From Acidobacteriaceae bacterium (lineage in GTDB: Bacteria; Acidobacteriota; Terriglobia; Terriglobales; Acidobacteriaceae), in the NCBI GenBank assembly GCA_025462785.1, contig JAOAPG010000154.1:1-23496 (forward strand): a stretch of 23,496 bases of DNA, written 5' to 3'. The notes beneath the pieces are model-generated. The model was not told where the DNA came from. It saw only the letters and a program-made list of their open reading frames with translations, and did no database searches. The translations under genes and the position numbers were made by a program. Numbering within the stretch: the first letter of the stretch is position 1; each line of letters opens with the position of its first letter. Below, in pieces: positions 1 to 9,156 of the stretch.

Positions 1-2824
1 TTCCTTCGTTTTGGTCCGCAACAAGAGCTTCGACATAAGGCGCGGTTGCCTGGACACCTGCCTGATCAGCCGCGTACATTCCCGTTGCTGTGAAGTATTC
101 GATCTCGCCGTGGAGTAACAGGCGCAGCGGGCCTCCTTGATACGGTTCGCCAAGAGCGAGCTCCAAACTATGCGACTTGGCGAAGCCTTTGAAGGAGAGC
201 AGATCGAAGTCGCCGAAGTAACGATGCGCCAGCAGGTCGGGTAAAACGTCGTGACCACGGTCGTCCCACGCACCGGCTGGAGGACGCGCGTCCCGGCTGG
301 CGATCACCTTAAAGGGTGGGTACGGGGCATTGCTGGCGAAATATTCGTTGGGATAAACATCGACATCGGATGGGTGATCGACAGCGAGCAGGCGCACCTG
401 GTCGAGGTAGACGACTTCTTCCATTGGCTCCATTAAGCGGAAGCTCAGCTTGCCGTTCTTCTCGGTTATCGCACTGCGATTGATCTTCACGTATTCAGTC
501 GGGCGAGGAATATTGCGCTCGCCAGGGGCGATCCAGTGGCCGACTACTCCCGCGCCGAGAACATCTGCGACGAGCTCGTAGTGCTTGCCATTCCACACGA
601 AGAGCGTTGGACAGGAGCTGCCGCGCCGGTCGATCTCTGTGTAAACCTGCTCGCGGCCGCCAGCGACTTCGATCTCATCTTGCAAGACGCCGGTGGGCCA
701 GAGCATGCGAACAACATCTGCTGATTTCGCCTGGCCTAGGCCGACGTTGATAACGGTGGAGTTCTGTCCGAGATATCCGGATGATCCAGCGATTTCGAAC
801 TTCTGCCGGTTCGCGCCTGCGAACACCTCAACTTTGGTGCCGATGGCGCTCTTATTGTCGTTTAAGCCTTTCAGAGACAAACGCAGCCAGTGATTCTTGT
901 TGCCGCCTTCGTTTTTGAGAAGAACTGCCGGACCGTGATTTTGTGTAATGAGAAGATCGGTGGCGCCATCATTGTCGTAGTCGCCGGTGATGATGGCGCG
1001 AGGATCTTTGAGCTGAATCTTGTCGAGCCCAACATCGACGGTGACATCTTTAAAACCGTCCGGACCTAGATTGCGGAAGAGCTTGACTTCGCCCTGTCCA
1101 TCTTTGGTTTCGCCGACAGCAACGAGGTCGACCCAGCCGTCGTTATCGTAATCGAAGGCTGCGATGCCCCACATACGTGTTAACCCACTACCTGGCAAAG
1201 AAATACGGTCAAAGCTCTTGCCATGATCATTCCTCCAAAGTGAGAGAACAGGAGGATTTAGGTGCGTGAGGGCAAGATCCATCCAGCCGTCATGGTTGAA
1301 ATCAAGGATGGCAATGCCAATTCCATCATAAGAGTCGAGAGGTGTACGGAGAGAAGTGAACGCTCCCTCCCGCGGATTTTCGAAAATCTTTGTCTCCCCG
1401 CGCCAGCCGGTAGCGACAAGGTCGACCGCCCGATCGTTATTAACATCTGTGCCCACCGCTGCGGTGTAAGAACCCAGTCCAGAAAGCGCAGTCTGGTCAG
1501 TTACATCCGTGAAAGTGTCATTCCCATTATTTCGCCACATCTGATTCCAGCCGCGAGTCGCTTCAGGCGAATTCTTAGGTGTTGTATCGCCAATAACCGG
1601 TACGGGATTGCTATCTATATTCTCTTCGACAATGGTGCGAAGACTTTCGGTGACATATAGGTCGAGATCGCCATCATGGTCATAATCGACGAAGGTCAAA
1701 CTGAACACGCCTGCATCGGCCTTTATGCCTGCCGTTTGGGTTACGTCCTTGAATATTCCACCTTTATCGTTGTGGAATAAAATTACGTGTTTGTCGGTTC
1801 CGACTGCTAGATCGACTCGACCATCGTTGTCGTAATCGCCTGCTGTGCAGCTAGTTGCGTGAAGGCTAGGATCAAGTCCGGCTTGCTTCGTAGTTTCTTC
1901 AAACTTTCCGTCACCGACATTATGATAAAGAGAGATGCCGCCTTCCTTACCGTTGTCGGGCAGAAAGATGTCCATCTTGTTGTCACCATCGTAATCAAGG
2001 AAGCATGCACCAGGACCAAAGGGCGTCGCTAACCCATTGTCCACATTCGTCACTCTCGAAGGTTTGGTGATCAGTCCAGCTGCTCCCGTCACATCTACGA
2101 ATTTGACCGGAACCTGCGCTGGGACTTTCTCTGTCACGTTTGGTGACTCTTCGACTCGAGAATATTGGCCCTGCTCGCCGTATGCAAGGCTCATTGCTGC
2201 GCCGAGTTTGTTTTGGGTTACGTATTGGAAGCGCGTCAGATGCTCGCGGGCTTGCGCCGGATTGCCTGATTGCTGGTAGGCGCGCGAGAGTCCGAACTGC
2301 GCCGAGGCATGCAGCGGATTCAACTGGAGCGCGTGCTGAAATGCATCAATGGCTTGCGGAAATTGCTTTAGCTGCGAATAGACGGAGCCTAGAAAATACC
2401 AAGTATCAGCGTCGTCGGGATCGATCTCGATCACATGCTTGAAGGCTTCTACCGCGTCTTGCGGGCTGCTGCTGTTCTTGTCGAGGAGTCCGAGGTTGTA
2501 CCAGGCATGCGGATCTCTTGGATTGACCTTAACCGCATCTTCGAGGATCTGTTTAGCAGGATCGATGCGGCCGAGATTCACCAGCGCAATCCCCTGATTT
2601 AGTTTCGCGATTTCGAGTTTCGGATCCAGCGCGGCGGCCTGCTCAAAAGATTTGAGACCCTTTTCGAAGAGTTGCTGATTCATGTAAGCAGCGCCCAAAT
2701 TATTCAGGCGCGCGGCTTCGGCAGGATTTGGAGGTTGAGGGGTCTGCTGCGGAGCGGCGGCAAGAAAGCCCAAAGTGGCAAGCAAGAAAACGGCAGCAAC
2801 GGTTGCGCTGATCAACTTCTCCAA
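1..2824 (-). CDS. TPR and FG-GAP (CRTAC1-type) secreted protein, C-terminus cut by window edge
   Basis: The reading frame is open from a TTG at 2824 to the left edge (941 codons and one base), with no stop in the stretches I translated, so the 3' end lies outside. Residues 1-24 form a hydrophobic signal peptide (AAVFLLATLGFLAAA core). About five TPR units follow (roughly 37-205, e.g. AFKHVIEIDPDDADTWYFLG). Then come FG-GAP/VCBS calcium-loop repeats (DYDGDNKMD, DYDNDGRVD, DYDHDGDLD, DYDNDGWVD, DYDNDGATD), an ASPIC/UnbV-like region, and a further C-terminal domain beginning near SCPTLFVWNGKHYELVADV. The TTG start is supported by an AGGGAGG Shine-Dalgarno 8 nt upstream and by the signal peptide directly after it. 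It is the last visible gene of the cytochrome operon, 72 bp behind the other CRTAC1 gene. The family is thought to be extracytoplasmic, with beta-propeller and TPR scaffolding. No enzymatic function is established, and I infer none. Confidence 0.85.
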   Translation of the reverse strand, partial: MEKLISATVAAVFLLATLGFLAAAPQQTPQPPNPAEAARLNNLGAAYMNQQLFEKGLKSFEQAAALDPKLEIAKLNQGIALVNLGRIDPAKQILEDAVKVNPRDPHAWYNLGLLDKNSSSPQDAVEAFKHVIEIDPDDADTWYFLGSVYSQLKQFPQAIDAFQHALQLNPLHASAQFGLSRAYQQSGNPAQAREHLTRFQYVTQNKLGAAMSLAYGEQGQYSRVEESPNVTEKVPAQVPVKFVDVTGAAGLITKPSRVTNVDNGLATPFGPGACFLDYDGDNKMDIFLPDNGKEGGISLYHNVGDGKFEETTKQAGLDPSLHATSCTAGDYDNDGRVDLAVGTDKHVILFHNDKGGIFKDVTQTAGIKADAGVFSLTFVDYDHDGDLDLYVTESLRTIVEENIDSNPVPVIGDTTPKNSPEATRGWNQMWRNNGNDTFTDVTDQTALSGLGSYTAAVGTDVNNDRAVDLVATGWRGETKIFENPREGAFTSLRTPLDSYDGIGIAILDFNHDGWMDLALTHLNPPVLSLWRNDHGKSFDRISLPGSGLTRMWGIAAFDYDNDGWVDLVAVGETKDGQGEVKLFRNLGPDGFKDVTVDVGLDKIQLKDPRAIITGDYDNDGATDLLITQNHGPAVLLKNEGGNKNHWLRLSLKGLNDNKSAIGTKVEVFAGANRQKFEIAGSSGYLGQNSTVINVGLGQAKSADVVRMLWPTGVLQDEIEVAGGREQVYTEIDRRGSSCPTLFVWNGKHYELVADVLGAGVVGHWIAPGERNIPRPTEYVKINRSAITEKNGKLSFRLMEPMEEVVYLDQVRLLAVDHPSDVDVYPNEYFASNAPYPPFKVIASRDARPPAGAWDDRGHDVLPDLLAHRYFGDFDLLSFKGFAKSHSLELALGEPYQGGPLRLLLHGEIEYFTATGMYAADQAGVQATAPYVEALVADQNEG

Positions 2825-2832
2825 TCTTGTGG

Positions 2833-2839
2833 CCTCCCT
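2833..2839 (-). promoter_or_regulatory. Strong Shine-Dalgarno for the TTG-started TPR/FG-GAP gene
   Basis: AGGGAGG on the minus strand lies 8 nt before the TTG at 2824. It decides the start, because no ATG gives a comparable signal peptide. Just upstream, at 2854-2869, a 6-bp perfect stem (GCGACA/TGTCGC with a 4-nt loop) lies between the two CRTAC1 genes. It has no T-tract, so it is not a standard terminator and may only affect mRNA processing. Confidence 0.6.
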
Positions 2840-2896
2840 ATCCTGACAGCGCGGCGACAACGATGTCGCAGCGATTTGGGGAACATGTAAGGAATC

Positions 2897-4636
2897 TTAA
2901 CGGGGTCGGATTGCAGGCACAACCGGAGTTGCCGATTTTGCTATTGCCTGGTGCATCGGCCCACTAGTCGGCTTGCTATAGGAACGAGAGGAAGTGACTC
3001 CCTTCCCTTCTTCGATTGTGATCGTCTGCCCAGCATTTACGTTCGAGAGCTTCTCGACCTGACAGCTCGGCCATCTCACTTCAATTGCATCTGCTTTGGT
3101 TTGCTCGCCCAGTCCGAAGGTTAGGACCAGCTCACTCTGAGAGAGATAACTCGATCCACTACGCAGCATCTTTGATTGCGCGTCCTTACCGGACGTCACG
3201 CGAATGACTGCGCCGATACCATCGCGATTGGACTTAGTCCCCGCCAACTTTATGCGGAGACTGTGATTGCTGCCGCCCTCGTTGTGAAAGAGATAGGCCC
3301 GGCCACCGTTGGTCGTGAACAGCACGTCGAGGAAACCGTCGTTATCAATGTCGGCGTAGGCAGCACCGCGAGCTACTCTAGGGCTAGCAAAGACTGTGCC
3401 TAAAGAAGCCGTAACTTCCTGAAACTTTCCTGCACCGAGATTTCGAAACAGGTGCGGGGGCTCGGCGTAGCTGACGCGCTTTTGGACACGCTCGATTTGA
3501 TCTTCAATATGTCCGTCGGCGACTAGGATGTCCTGCCAACCGTCATTGTCGTAATCGAAGAAGAAGCATCCGAACCCGAGAGTGACCAGGCTGGCACGTC
3601 CGACTTCCGACTGCGGCGCTTCGTCGACAAACAGGCCGTTACCCTCGTTATGATAGAGCGAGAGCATTTGATTGGCGAAGTTCGTAATGATCAGGCTTGG
3701 CCGTCCGGAGCGGTCATAGTCGGCGGCGTCGACTCCCATGCCGGCGCGCGCTACTCCGTCTTCGCTGAAGGCTATTCCAGCAGAGACGCCGCGCTCTTCG
3801 AACGTACCGTCGTGCTTGTTGAGGTAGAGCTTGTTCGGCTGGGTGTCGTTGGCGAGGAGAATGTCGGGCCAGCCGTCCCCGTCGTAATCGAGTACCGCAA
3901 CGCCGAGGCTCTTTGATGTTGGATCGTAAAACTTGGCCTTCTGAGTAGCGTCTTCGAACTTGCCATTGCCCACGTTATGCCAGAGGCGAGCGGAAGTTCC
4001 TTTGTACGATTCCGGCGTGCAGTAAGACTTGTGCGCGCCGTCAATGGTGCAATAAAGGTCGCCTTGCAACGACCATTGCACGTAATTCGCGACTACAAGA
4101 TCCAGTTTGCCGTCTCGGTCGTAATCGACCCACGCTGCGCTCGTAGAGAATTCGTTTGGTCCCCACAATCCGGCTGACTTGGTCACGTCGTTGAACGTGC
4201 CATTACCGTTGTTACGGAACAGATGGCTCTGGCCGAGTGCGCTGATGAACAGATCATCGTAGCCATCGTTGTCGTAGTCGCCCACAGCTACTCCGAGTCC
4301 GAACATGGGAATCGCTAAGCCTGCTTTGCGAGTAACCTCGGTGAACGTGCCGTCGTGATTATTGTGATAGAGCTTCAGAGTGGAAGAAGATCCGGGGTGG
4401 CCTGGCCAATTTTCTCCATTGACGAGCACAATATCAGGCGAGCCGTCGTTATCGTAATCAATGAAAGCGCAGCCCGGCCCCATGGTCTCAGGCAGAAATT
4501 TGTTTCCGAAGGCGGCATTGTTGTGAAAGAAGCGAATGCCGGCTTTTGCCGTGATATCGCGAAACTGAATACTCTGTGCCGAAACGCTGTATGCGATCAG
4601 CAAAAGCACAGGAATCAGTAGAGAAAATCTCCGCAT
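2897..4636 (-). CDS. CRTAC1 family secreted protein (FG-GAP repeats plus ASPIC/UnbV domain)
   Basis: 579 aa. Residues 1-20 are a signal peptide (RRF then LLIPVLLLIAYSVSA, cleavage likely before QS). Six calcium-loop FG-GAP/VCBS motifs are spaced along the chain: DYDNDGSPD (60), DYDNDGYDD (120), DYDRDGKLD (171), DYDGDGWPD (250), DYDNDGWQD (361) and DIDNDGFLD (429), consistent with an integrin-like beta-propeller. The ASPIC/UnbV domain follows (about 470-540, GIGAVIRV...LRSGSSYLSQSE...FGLG...IEVRWPS). Two cysteines (196, 206) fall in a loop between blades and could form a disulfide. The ATG overlaps the stop of the cytochrome gene by one base (TAATG), pointing to translational coupling. The protein is expected in the periplasm or at the cell surface. 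Family members are mostly of unknown function; a role with the cytochrome is inferred from coupling only. Confidence 0.9.
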   Translation of the reverse strand: MRRFSLLIPVLLLIAYSVSAQSIQFRDITAKAGIRFFHNNAAFGNKFLPETMGPGCAFIDYDNDGSPDIVLVNGENWPGHPGSSSTLKLYHNNHDGTFTEVTRKAGLAIPMFGLGVAVGDYDNDGYDDLFISALGQSHLFRNNGNGTFNDVTKSAGLWGPNEFSTSAAWVDYDRDGKLDLVVANYVQWSLQGDLYCTIDGAHKSYCTPESYKGTSARLWHNVGNGKFEDATQKAKFYDPTSKSLGVAVLDYDGDGWPDILLANDTQPNKLYLNKHDGTFEERGVSAGIAFSEDGVARAGMGVDAADYDRSGRPSLIITNFANQMLSLYHNEGNGLFVDEAPQSEVGRASLVTLGFGCFFFDYDNDGWQDILVADGHIEDQIERVQKRVSYAEPPHLFRNLGAGKFQEVTASLGTVFASPRVARGAAYADIDNDGFLDVLFTTNGGRAYLFHNEGGSNHSLRIKLAGTKSNRDGIGAVIRVTSGKDAQSKMLRSGSSYLSQSELVLTFGLGEQTKADAIEVRWPSCQVEKLSNVNAGQTITIEEGKGVTSSRSYSKPTSGPMHQAIAKSATPVVPAIRPR

Positions 4637-7542
4637 TATTTTGATGCTCCGATGGACGCGATCATTTTTGAATGACTCGAGTTTGAATGATGCGAGCTGT
4701 GTGCGATGGAACGGGCGGGAGCCCCAGCGATTCCATTGTTAGCGGGCAGCGGCACCGAAACGTGCTCGTGAACGGCTTGGCGCTCATTATTATCTTCGGG
4801 ATTGAGCTGGCGGTACTTGCCGGTAATGGCTTGCGCCGACTCGTCGGCCTTGAAACGCATATAGCGCTCTTGATGTTCGCGGGCTTGCTTCTCGTCCCCA
4901 AGGCCTCGATACGAGAGCATCAGGTCGTAATGCGCCTGCAAATCTTCGGGATCAATCGCCAGGACAGATTGCAGCGTCTTAACGGCTTCCGAATATTTTC
5001 GTTGCAGGAAAAGGATGCGTCCGAGGTCGTTCAAAGCTACACGGTCGCGAGGATACTGCGCCAAAACTTTTTGAAGATGGCTGGCAGCTTCGTCGTATCG
5101 GCCATCGCTGCGCAGTACTCGCGCGTAGAAATAATGTGCCCGCGCGAGGTCTGGACTTAATGCGAGCGCCTTTTCTAGCACGGTGCGCGCTCGATCCATG
5201 TCGCCTTCTTGAACGGCGCAGCGTCCTATGTTGACCCAGCCGTCGGGATTTTCGGGATCGGTCTCAGTGACTTTTTGGAAAGCCGCTTGCGCGCCCTTTA
5301 GATCTCCTTGGAGAAAGAGACCTATCCCGTAGTCGTTCCAGCGCCGCCAGTCGTCTTTTTCTAAATGCACTTTCGGTTCTGGAGTTGGCGCATTATGGGC
5401 CGCCACTGCCAGTGTGACTTCGTTTTCCGCCATGGTGATGATCGGGACGTCGGGAATCTGCTCGCGCTTGGCGGAGATGCCGTTCAGCGAAGCCGTAAAG
5501 GCTACTTTCCTGTCGTCGAAGTCTGGCGTCACTGCACTGGGATCGCTTGGATCGGGAACTCCGGCGAAAGCAAATTGGGTTTCATACCAAGAGAATTTGC
5601 GATAGAGCAAACGGGAATGCAGTGTGATTTTATTTCCGACGCTTTCCGGAATGTGCATGCGATAGTGAACCGTATCGGCCGCTCCAGGCGGTATCAATCG
5701 CACATAAACGACCGAGCGCGTGGACCACGCGTTGCGTTTGTTGATGGGGTTTCCGTGTGCGTCGATTTGAAGCGAGCGATAAAAGTGGGCTCCCTTTTCT
5801 ACATGGCCTTTCCCGTTGTCTTCGACCATTCCGCTCCAAAAAACTGTTTGACCCTTGTCATCGGTTCCTTTTAATTCCAGCCACGTGTCGGGGGCGTCCA
5901 CGGTGCCGCCTGGGAAAAAGTGGCCGACTCTTTTTGTACGGACGACCACGTCGACTCGGACTGTATCACCGCGCCGAACTACAGGCTGGACGCGGCTTAG
6001 CGGGGCTGTAATTGGCACTACCGCCCCTTGTCCAGCAAGCGGGTTTATTTTCGTCTCTGCTTCTTCGCCGACTGCGAAGGTCGTGGATTGTTCGGACTGA
6101 GCAGCGGCTCCAGGCTTCAACTCCGCTTGCGCGGGGGAGAGCGCAAAGATATCGACGCTCAGGTCATTGCTCTTCAGAAAATCTTCTGTGATTTTCAACT
6201 GACCGGCGTCTTCATTTGCAATTGGAACAGCCGTGTTCGCTCCGGGAAATCGATGCGAGTGGACGAATCCGTTGACGTTCCCCTGGTCATTCGAGTTCGT
6301 CATAGGCATGTGGCAATCGGCACATTGCGCTGGCTTCGCGGGATAGTAGAACGAACGTGCTCCTTGCCCGGACACTCCGCTGGCTTGCCAGTTGTCATAC
6401 TCATTAAACCCGCGAATCCAGCGGTAATGATTCACCGGAACATCAAGGTGAACCTTGTGGCAACTCGAACAAAACTCCGCCGTTTGATTTTGCATGAACG
6501 GCTTCAAAAACACGCGGCGGTGTGGCTCAGGATTTAGCCTGATCAGAAAATCGTGAAGATTCCGAATCACCGGGTTCTTGCTGGCAGCGAGTTCATGCAG
6601 CTTGGGATATTCCAGATAAAAATCGGCCTGGCCCATGGTGCTTTTCACATGGGCAATGGAGTGGCACATCATGCAGCCGAGTCCGGCTTGTGACTCGGGG
6701 CGATGGACGATCTGTTTAATGGGTGTGTCCATCATGCCACTGTAGAGGACCGCGGGATCGTGGCATCCGCCGCACCATTTTGACGGTTTTGTGCCAACCG
6801 TGTCCTGCATATATTCAATGCTCTTGCGGTACCACTGATTGTTGAACGACGAGAAATGATGAGCCGAGCTGGACCACTGCTTGTAGATATCTTGATGACA
6901 GCGCTCGCAGGAATCTGATTCCATGAAGTACTGGCTAGGGATTTTTTGTCCGCCAGAGACCTGCGCCGAACTTGGGAAGAATGGACCTTGTGAACCATCG
7001 CCTTCGGCATCCATGTTGGCGGGGGGCATCGCCGGGTTCTCGATGCGTGAGCGATTCTGCCAACGCGATTCTCGCAGGTACTTGGCGCCGAGAGAGAGTC
7101 CCGAGAGCAAAAGCAGACAGATTGCCGAGCGCAGGACAGCGCCGCCAACGGCCGGAGATAACCAGCCGCGCTTCCCTGCCCAGTCCGCAAACAGCAGGCC
7201 CACGCCGGCTAACGAAACGATCATGTGGAGATAAAGCCAATTCCATTCGGCACGGGGTGTTCCGGTCTTAATTAAGATCAATCCAAAGACTGCACCGCCA
7301 GTTATCAATAGCCAGCCGATGCGTGAGATAAAACTTCCGTCCCGCAGGAGTCGAAAAAAACGAAATATTATCAAAACCGACGCCGCAATGCCTGCCAGCA
7401 CGTGAAGTAAAACGACGCCTGCATAGAAAACGTTCGGCTGCGGGAACCCGTACAAATAGACGGCCGAGATAAAAAGGAAACCGAGCAGGCCAGCAAGCAT
7501 GCGACGAGTCGTGAAATCTTTCGATTGGGAGATTTTCGACAT
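4636..7542 (-). CDS. Membrane-anchored pentaheme c-type cytochrome with C-terminal TPR domain
   Basis: 968 aa. Five hydrophobic helices come first (about 15-33, 39-63, 75-94, 102-123, 136-156); a positive N-terminus and an odd number of helices put the rest in the periplasm. Five CXXCH heme-attachment motifs follow: CERCH (212), CGGCH (257), CMMCH (290), CSSCH (358) and CADCH (407), with many extra histidines as possible distal ligands (e.g. HSHRF at 428-432). This resembles cytochrome c554-type multiheme domains. Residues about 520-690 form a beta-rich domain, about 730-895 contain four or five TPR units, and the tail (948-958) is His/Ser-rich. H47 in helix 2 and H106 in helix 4 are the only helix histidines and could bind b-heme (inference). 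It is the first gene of the three-gene operon. The ATG at 7542 has only a weak ribosome site. The electron donor and acceptor cannot be read from sequence. Confidence 0.88.
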   Translation of the reverse strand: MSKISQSKDFTTRRMLAGLLGFLFISAVYLYGFPQPNVFYAGVVLLHVLAGIAASVLIIFRFFRLLRDGSFISRIGWLLITGGAVFGLILIKTGTPRAEWNWLYLHMIVSLAGVGLLFADWAGKRGWLSPAVGGAVLRSAICLLLLSGLSLGAKYLRESRWQNRSRIENPAMPPANMDAEGDGSQGPFFPSSAQVSGGQKIPSQYFMESDSCERCHQDIYKQWSSSAHHFSSFNNQWYRKSIEYMQDTVGTKPSKWCGGCHDPAVLYSGMMDTPIKQIVHRPESQAGLGCMMCHSIAHVKSTMGQADFYLEYPKLHELAASKNPVIRNLHDFLIRLNPEPHRRVFLKPFMQNQTAEFCSSCHKVHLDVPVNHYRWIRGFNEYDNWQASGVSGQGARSFYYPAKPAQCADCHMPMTNSNDQGNVNGFVHSHRFPGANTAVPIANEDAGQLKITEDFLKSNDLSVDIFALSPAQAELKPGAAAQSEQSTTFAVGEEAETKINPLAGQGAVVPITAPLSRVQPVVRRGDTVRVDVVVRTKRVGHFFPGGTVDAPDTWLELKGTDDKGQTVFWSGMVEDNGKGHVEKGAHFYRSLQIDAHGNPINKRNAWSTRSVVYVRLIPPGAADTVHYRMHIPESVGNKITLHSRLLYRKFSWYETQFAFAGVPDPSDPSAVTPDFDDRKVAFTASLNGISAKREQIPDVPIITMAENEVTLAVAAHNAPTPEPKVHLEKDDWRRWNDYGIGLFLQGDLKGAQAAFQKVTETDPENPDGWVNIGRCAVQEGDMDRARTVLEKALALSPDLARAHYFYARVLRSDGRYDEAASHLQKVLAQYPRDRVALNDLGRILFLQRKYSEAVKTLQSVLAIDPEDLQAHYDLMLSYRGLGDEKQAREHQERYMRFKADESAQAITGKYRQLNPEDNNERQAVHEHVSVPLPANNGIAGAPARSIAHSSHHSNSSHSKMIASIGASK

Positions 7543-7666
7543 CGGAGTTGACTATTATGTCAGCCAGGCGCAGCACACCGGGACTAGAACAAACTAGCGG
7601 CTTTCAAGGAATTTCCGAATAGTATAAAACCACTACACCGATGCATTCATAACCCTCCGGTTGAGA

Positions 7667-9079
7667 CTAGAGCGGCGGTTCGTGCCATCCTCCGCATGTT
7701 CTTTCAATTTCGGCCGCCACGATCAATACAGTCTCTTCTCGCCAGGGTCGCCCTACGATCTGGATTCCAATGGGCAAACCTTCCGGCGATTTGCCTACTG
7801 GAACGACTGCCGCCGGGAATCCGAGCAAGTTGAACCATTCGCAATAGCTCCATGCATCCAGATATTTCACTGTCTGACCTTCGACTTCCCAGCAGCGCTC
7901 GCCATGCTTAAACGCTGGAATCGAAGCAACTGGGCACAACAGAATTGGGAACTCTCGCATTTGCTCGAGGAGTTGCATGCGAACTATGTCACGCTGGATC
8001 CACATATCCAGGAGAGTCTCGGCTGTATGACATGGCTCAGCGGCTGCCCATCTATAAAACTCTTTGAAAATCGGACTGAGCTCTTTCTCGTGCCCACGCG
8101 TCATGGGACCGAGCAGCATACCTCCGGTGATGCCGAAGAATTTCCACCATAGTTCGCGAGCCCGATCGAGTCCTTTGGGCAAAAAGGACTGCGCTTGAAA
8201 TCCTGCCGATCGCAACCCTTCTGCCGCTGTTCGGACCGCCGCACGTGTTTCGGGTGTCACTGGGGTGCGGCTGTCATCTTCGAAATATCCGATGTGAATT
8301 GTTTCTAAATCTGATTGATCGAGCCAACGGACGGGGACTGGAGCCGCGCCGGGATCTCCATCGTCAGGGCCTTGCATGACCTCAAATAAGACTTTCAAAT
8401 CAGCTACGGTACGAGCCATTGGACCAACGACGCCGGTCAGAGCAAACGGCCCCACTGAATTTGGATAGTGGCCAGTCGCTGGAATCCGCCCGGGCGTCGG
8501 CTTCAATCCGCAGATACCACTGAAATGGGCGGGCACTCGGATTGAACCTCCACCATCACTTCCGACTCCGCCTGCGGAGAGTCCTGCAGCAATTGCTGCG
8601 GCTTCTCCCCCGCTAGAGCCGCCTGGTGTGCGAGACAAATCCCACGGATTATTAGCACGGCCGTAGAGAAGATTGTCGGTTTCCCATGCCATCAGGAGTT
8701 CTGGAGTATTCGTCACTCCAAGAATTATGGCTCCGGAGTTCCGGAGTCGTTGCACAAGAGGCGCGTCTTGGGAAGCGACGTGGCCTGCTCGCAACCTTGT
8801 CCCGGCCTCGCATCGCATTCCCGCAACATTAATCGCACTCTTGACGCTGATCGGGACACCGTGGAGGGCGCCTAGTTCTTTTTCACGGAGAACAGCAGCT
8901 TCGGCCGCGCGCGCCCGACACAGTGCAGCTTCAGCGTCCAGGTGAATGAATGCGTTCAGCTTGGGATTGAGTTTTTCGATCCGGGTGAGGTGCGCTTTGA
9001 CGACTTCGACTGGAGAGAGCTTCTGATTACGAATTTCTTCTGCGAGAACGACAGCTGGCAGGGAGGTCAATTCAGGCAT
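7667..9079 (-). CDS. Amidase-signature family amidase
   Basis: 470 aa, the usual size for this family of amide-bond hydrolases. The Ser-cisSer-Lys triad is visible: K80 in HGVPISVKSAINV, S155 in TPGGSSGGEAAAIAAG, and S179 in GSDGGGSIRVP. The spacings (75 and 24 residues) match those of fatty acid amide hydrolase. There is no signal peptide, so it is likely cytoplasmic. It could be a general amidase or a GatA paralogue. GatA would normally sit with gatB/gatC, and neither is here, so a stand-alone amidase is more likely; the substrate is unknown. The gene is on the same strand as the cytochrome, 124 bp upstream of it, and 77 bp downstream of the PilZ gene, with no sign of coupling to either. 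Confidence 0.9.
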   Translation of the reverse strand: MPELTSLPAVVLAEEIRNQKLSPVEVVKAHLTRIEKLNPKLNAFIHLDAEAALCRARAAEAAVLREKELGALHGVPISVKSAINVAGMRCEAGTRLRAGHVASQDAPLVQRLRNSGAIILGVTNTPELLMAWETDNLLYGRANNPWDLSRTPGGSSGGEAAAIAAGLSAGGVGSDGGGSIRVPAHFSGICGLKPTPGRIPATGHYPNSVGPFALTGVVGPMARTVADLKVLFEVMQGPDDGDPGAAPVPVRWLDQSDLETIHIGYFEDDSRTPVTPETRAAVRTAAEGLRSAGFQAQSFLPKGLDRARELWWKFFGITGGMLLGPMTRGHEKELSPIFKEFYRWAAAEPCHTAETLLDMWIQRDIVRMQLLEQMREFPILLCPVASIPAFKHGERCWEVEGQTVKYLDAWSYCEWFNLLGFPAAVVPVGKSPEGLPIGIQIVGRPWREETVLIVAAEIERTCGGWHEPPL

Positions 9080-9156
9080 GTAGAAGCTTACCGGAGAAGT
9101 GAGAGTCTAACATGCTAATTGGCAGTCATCGCGCTTGAAGCGGTACAAATTCATCC

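Noticed and set aside
1141..4460. Recurrent DNA segments such as GTCGTTATCGTAATC at irregular spacing, which could suggest a repeat array
   Set aside because: They are the codons of the DYDNDG calcium loops in the two FG-GAP proteins; spacing and context follow the protein repeats, not a CRISPR.
5365..6537. Long plus-strand open frames (up to 169 codons) inside the cytochrome gene
   Set aside because: Antisense shadows of a gene with clear heme motifs; their translations show no domain or sensible composition.
7621..7649. TATACT as a promoter for the cytochrome operon
   Set aside because: The -35 at the right distance (TGAATG) matches only 2 of 6 positions; not enough to call, although an operon promoter must lie somewhere in 7543-7666.
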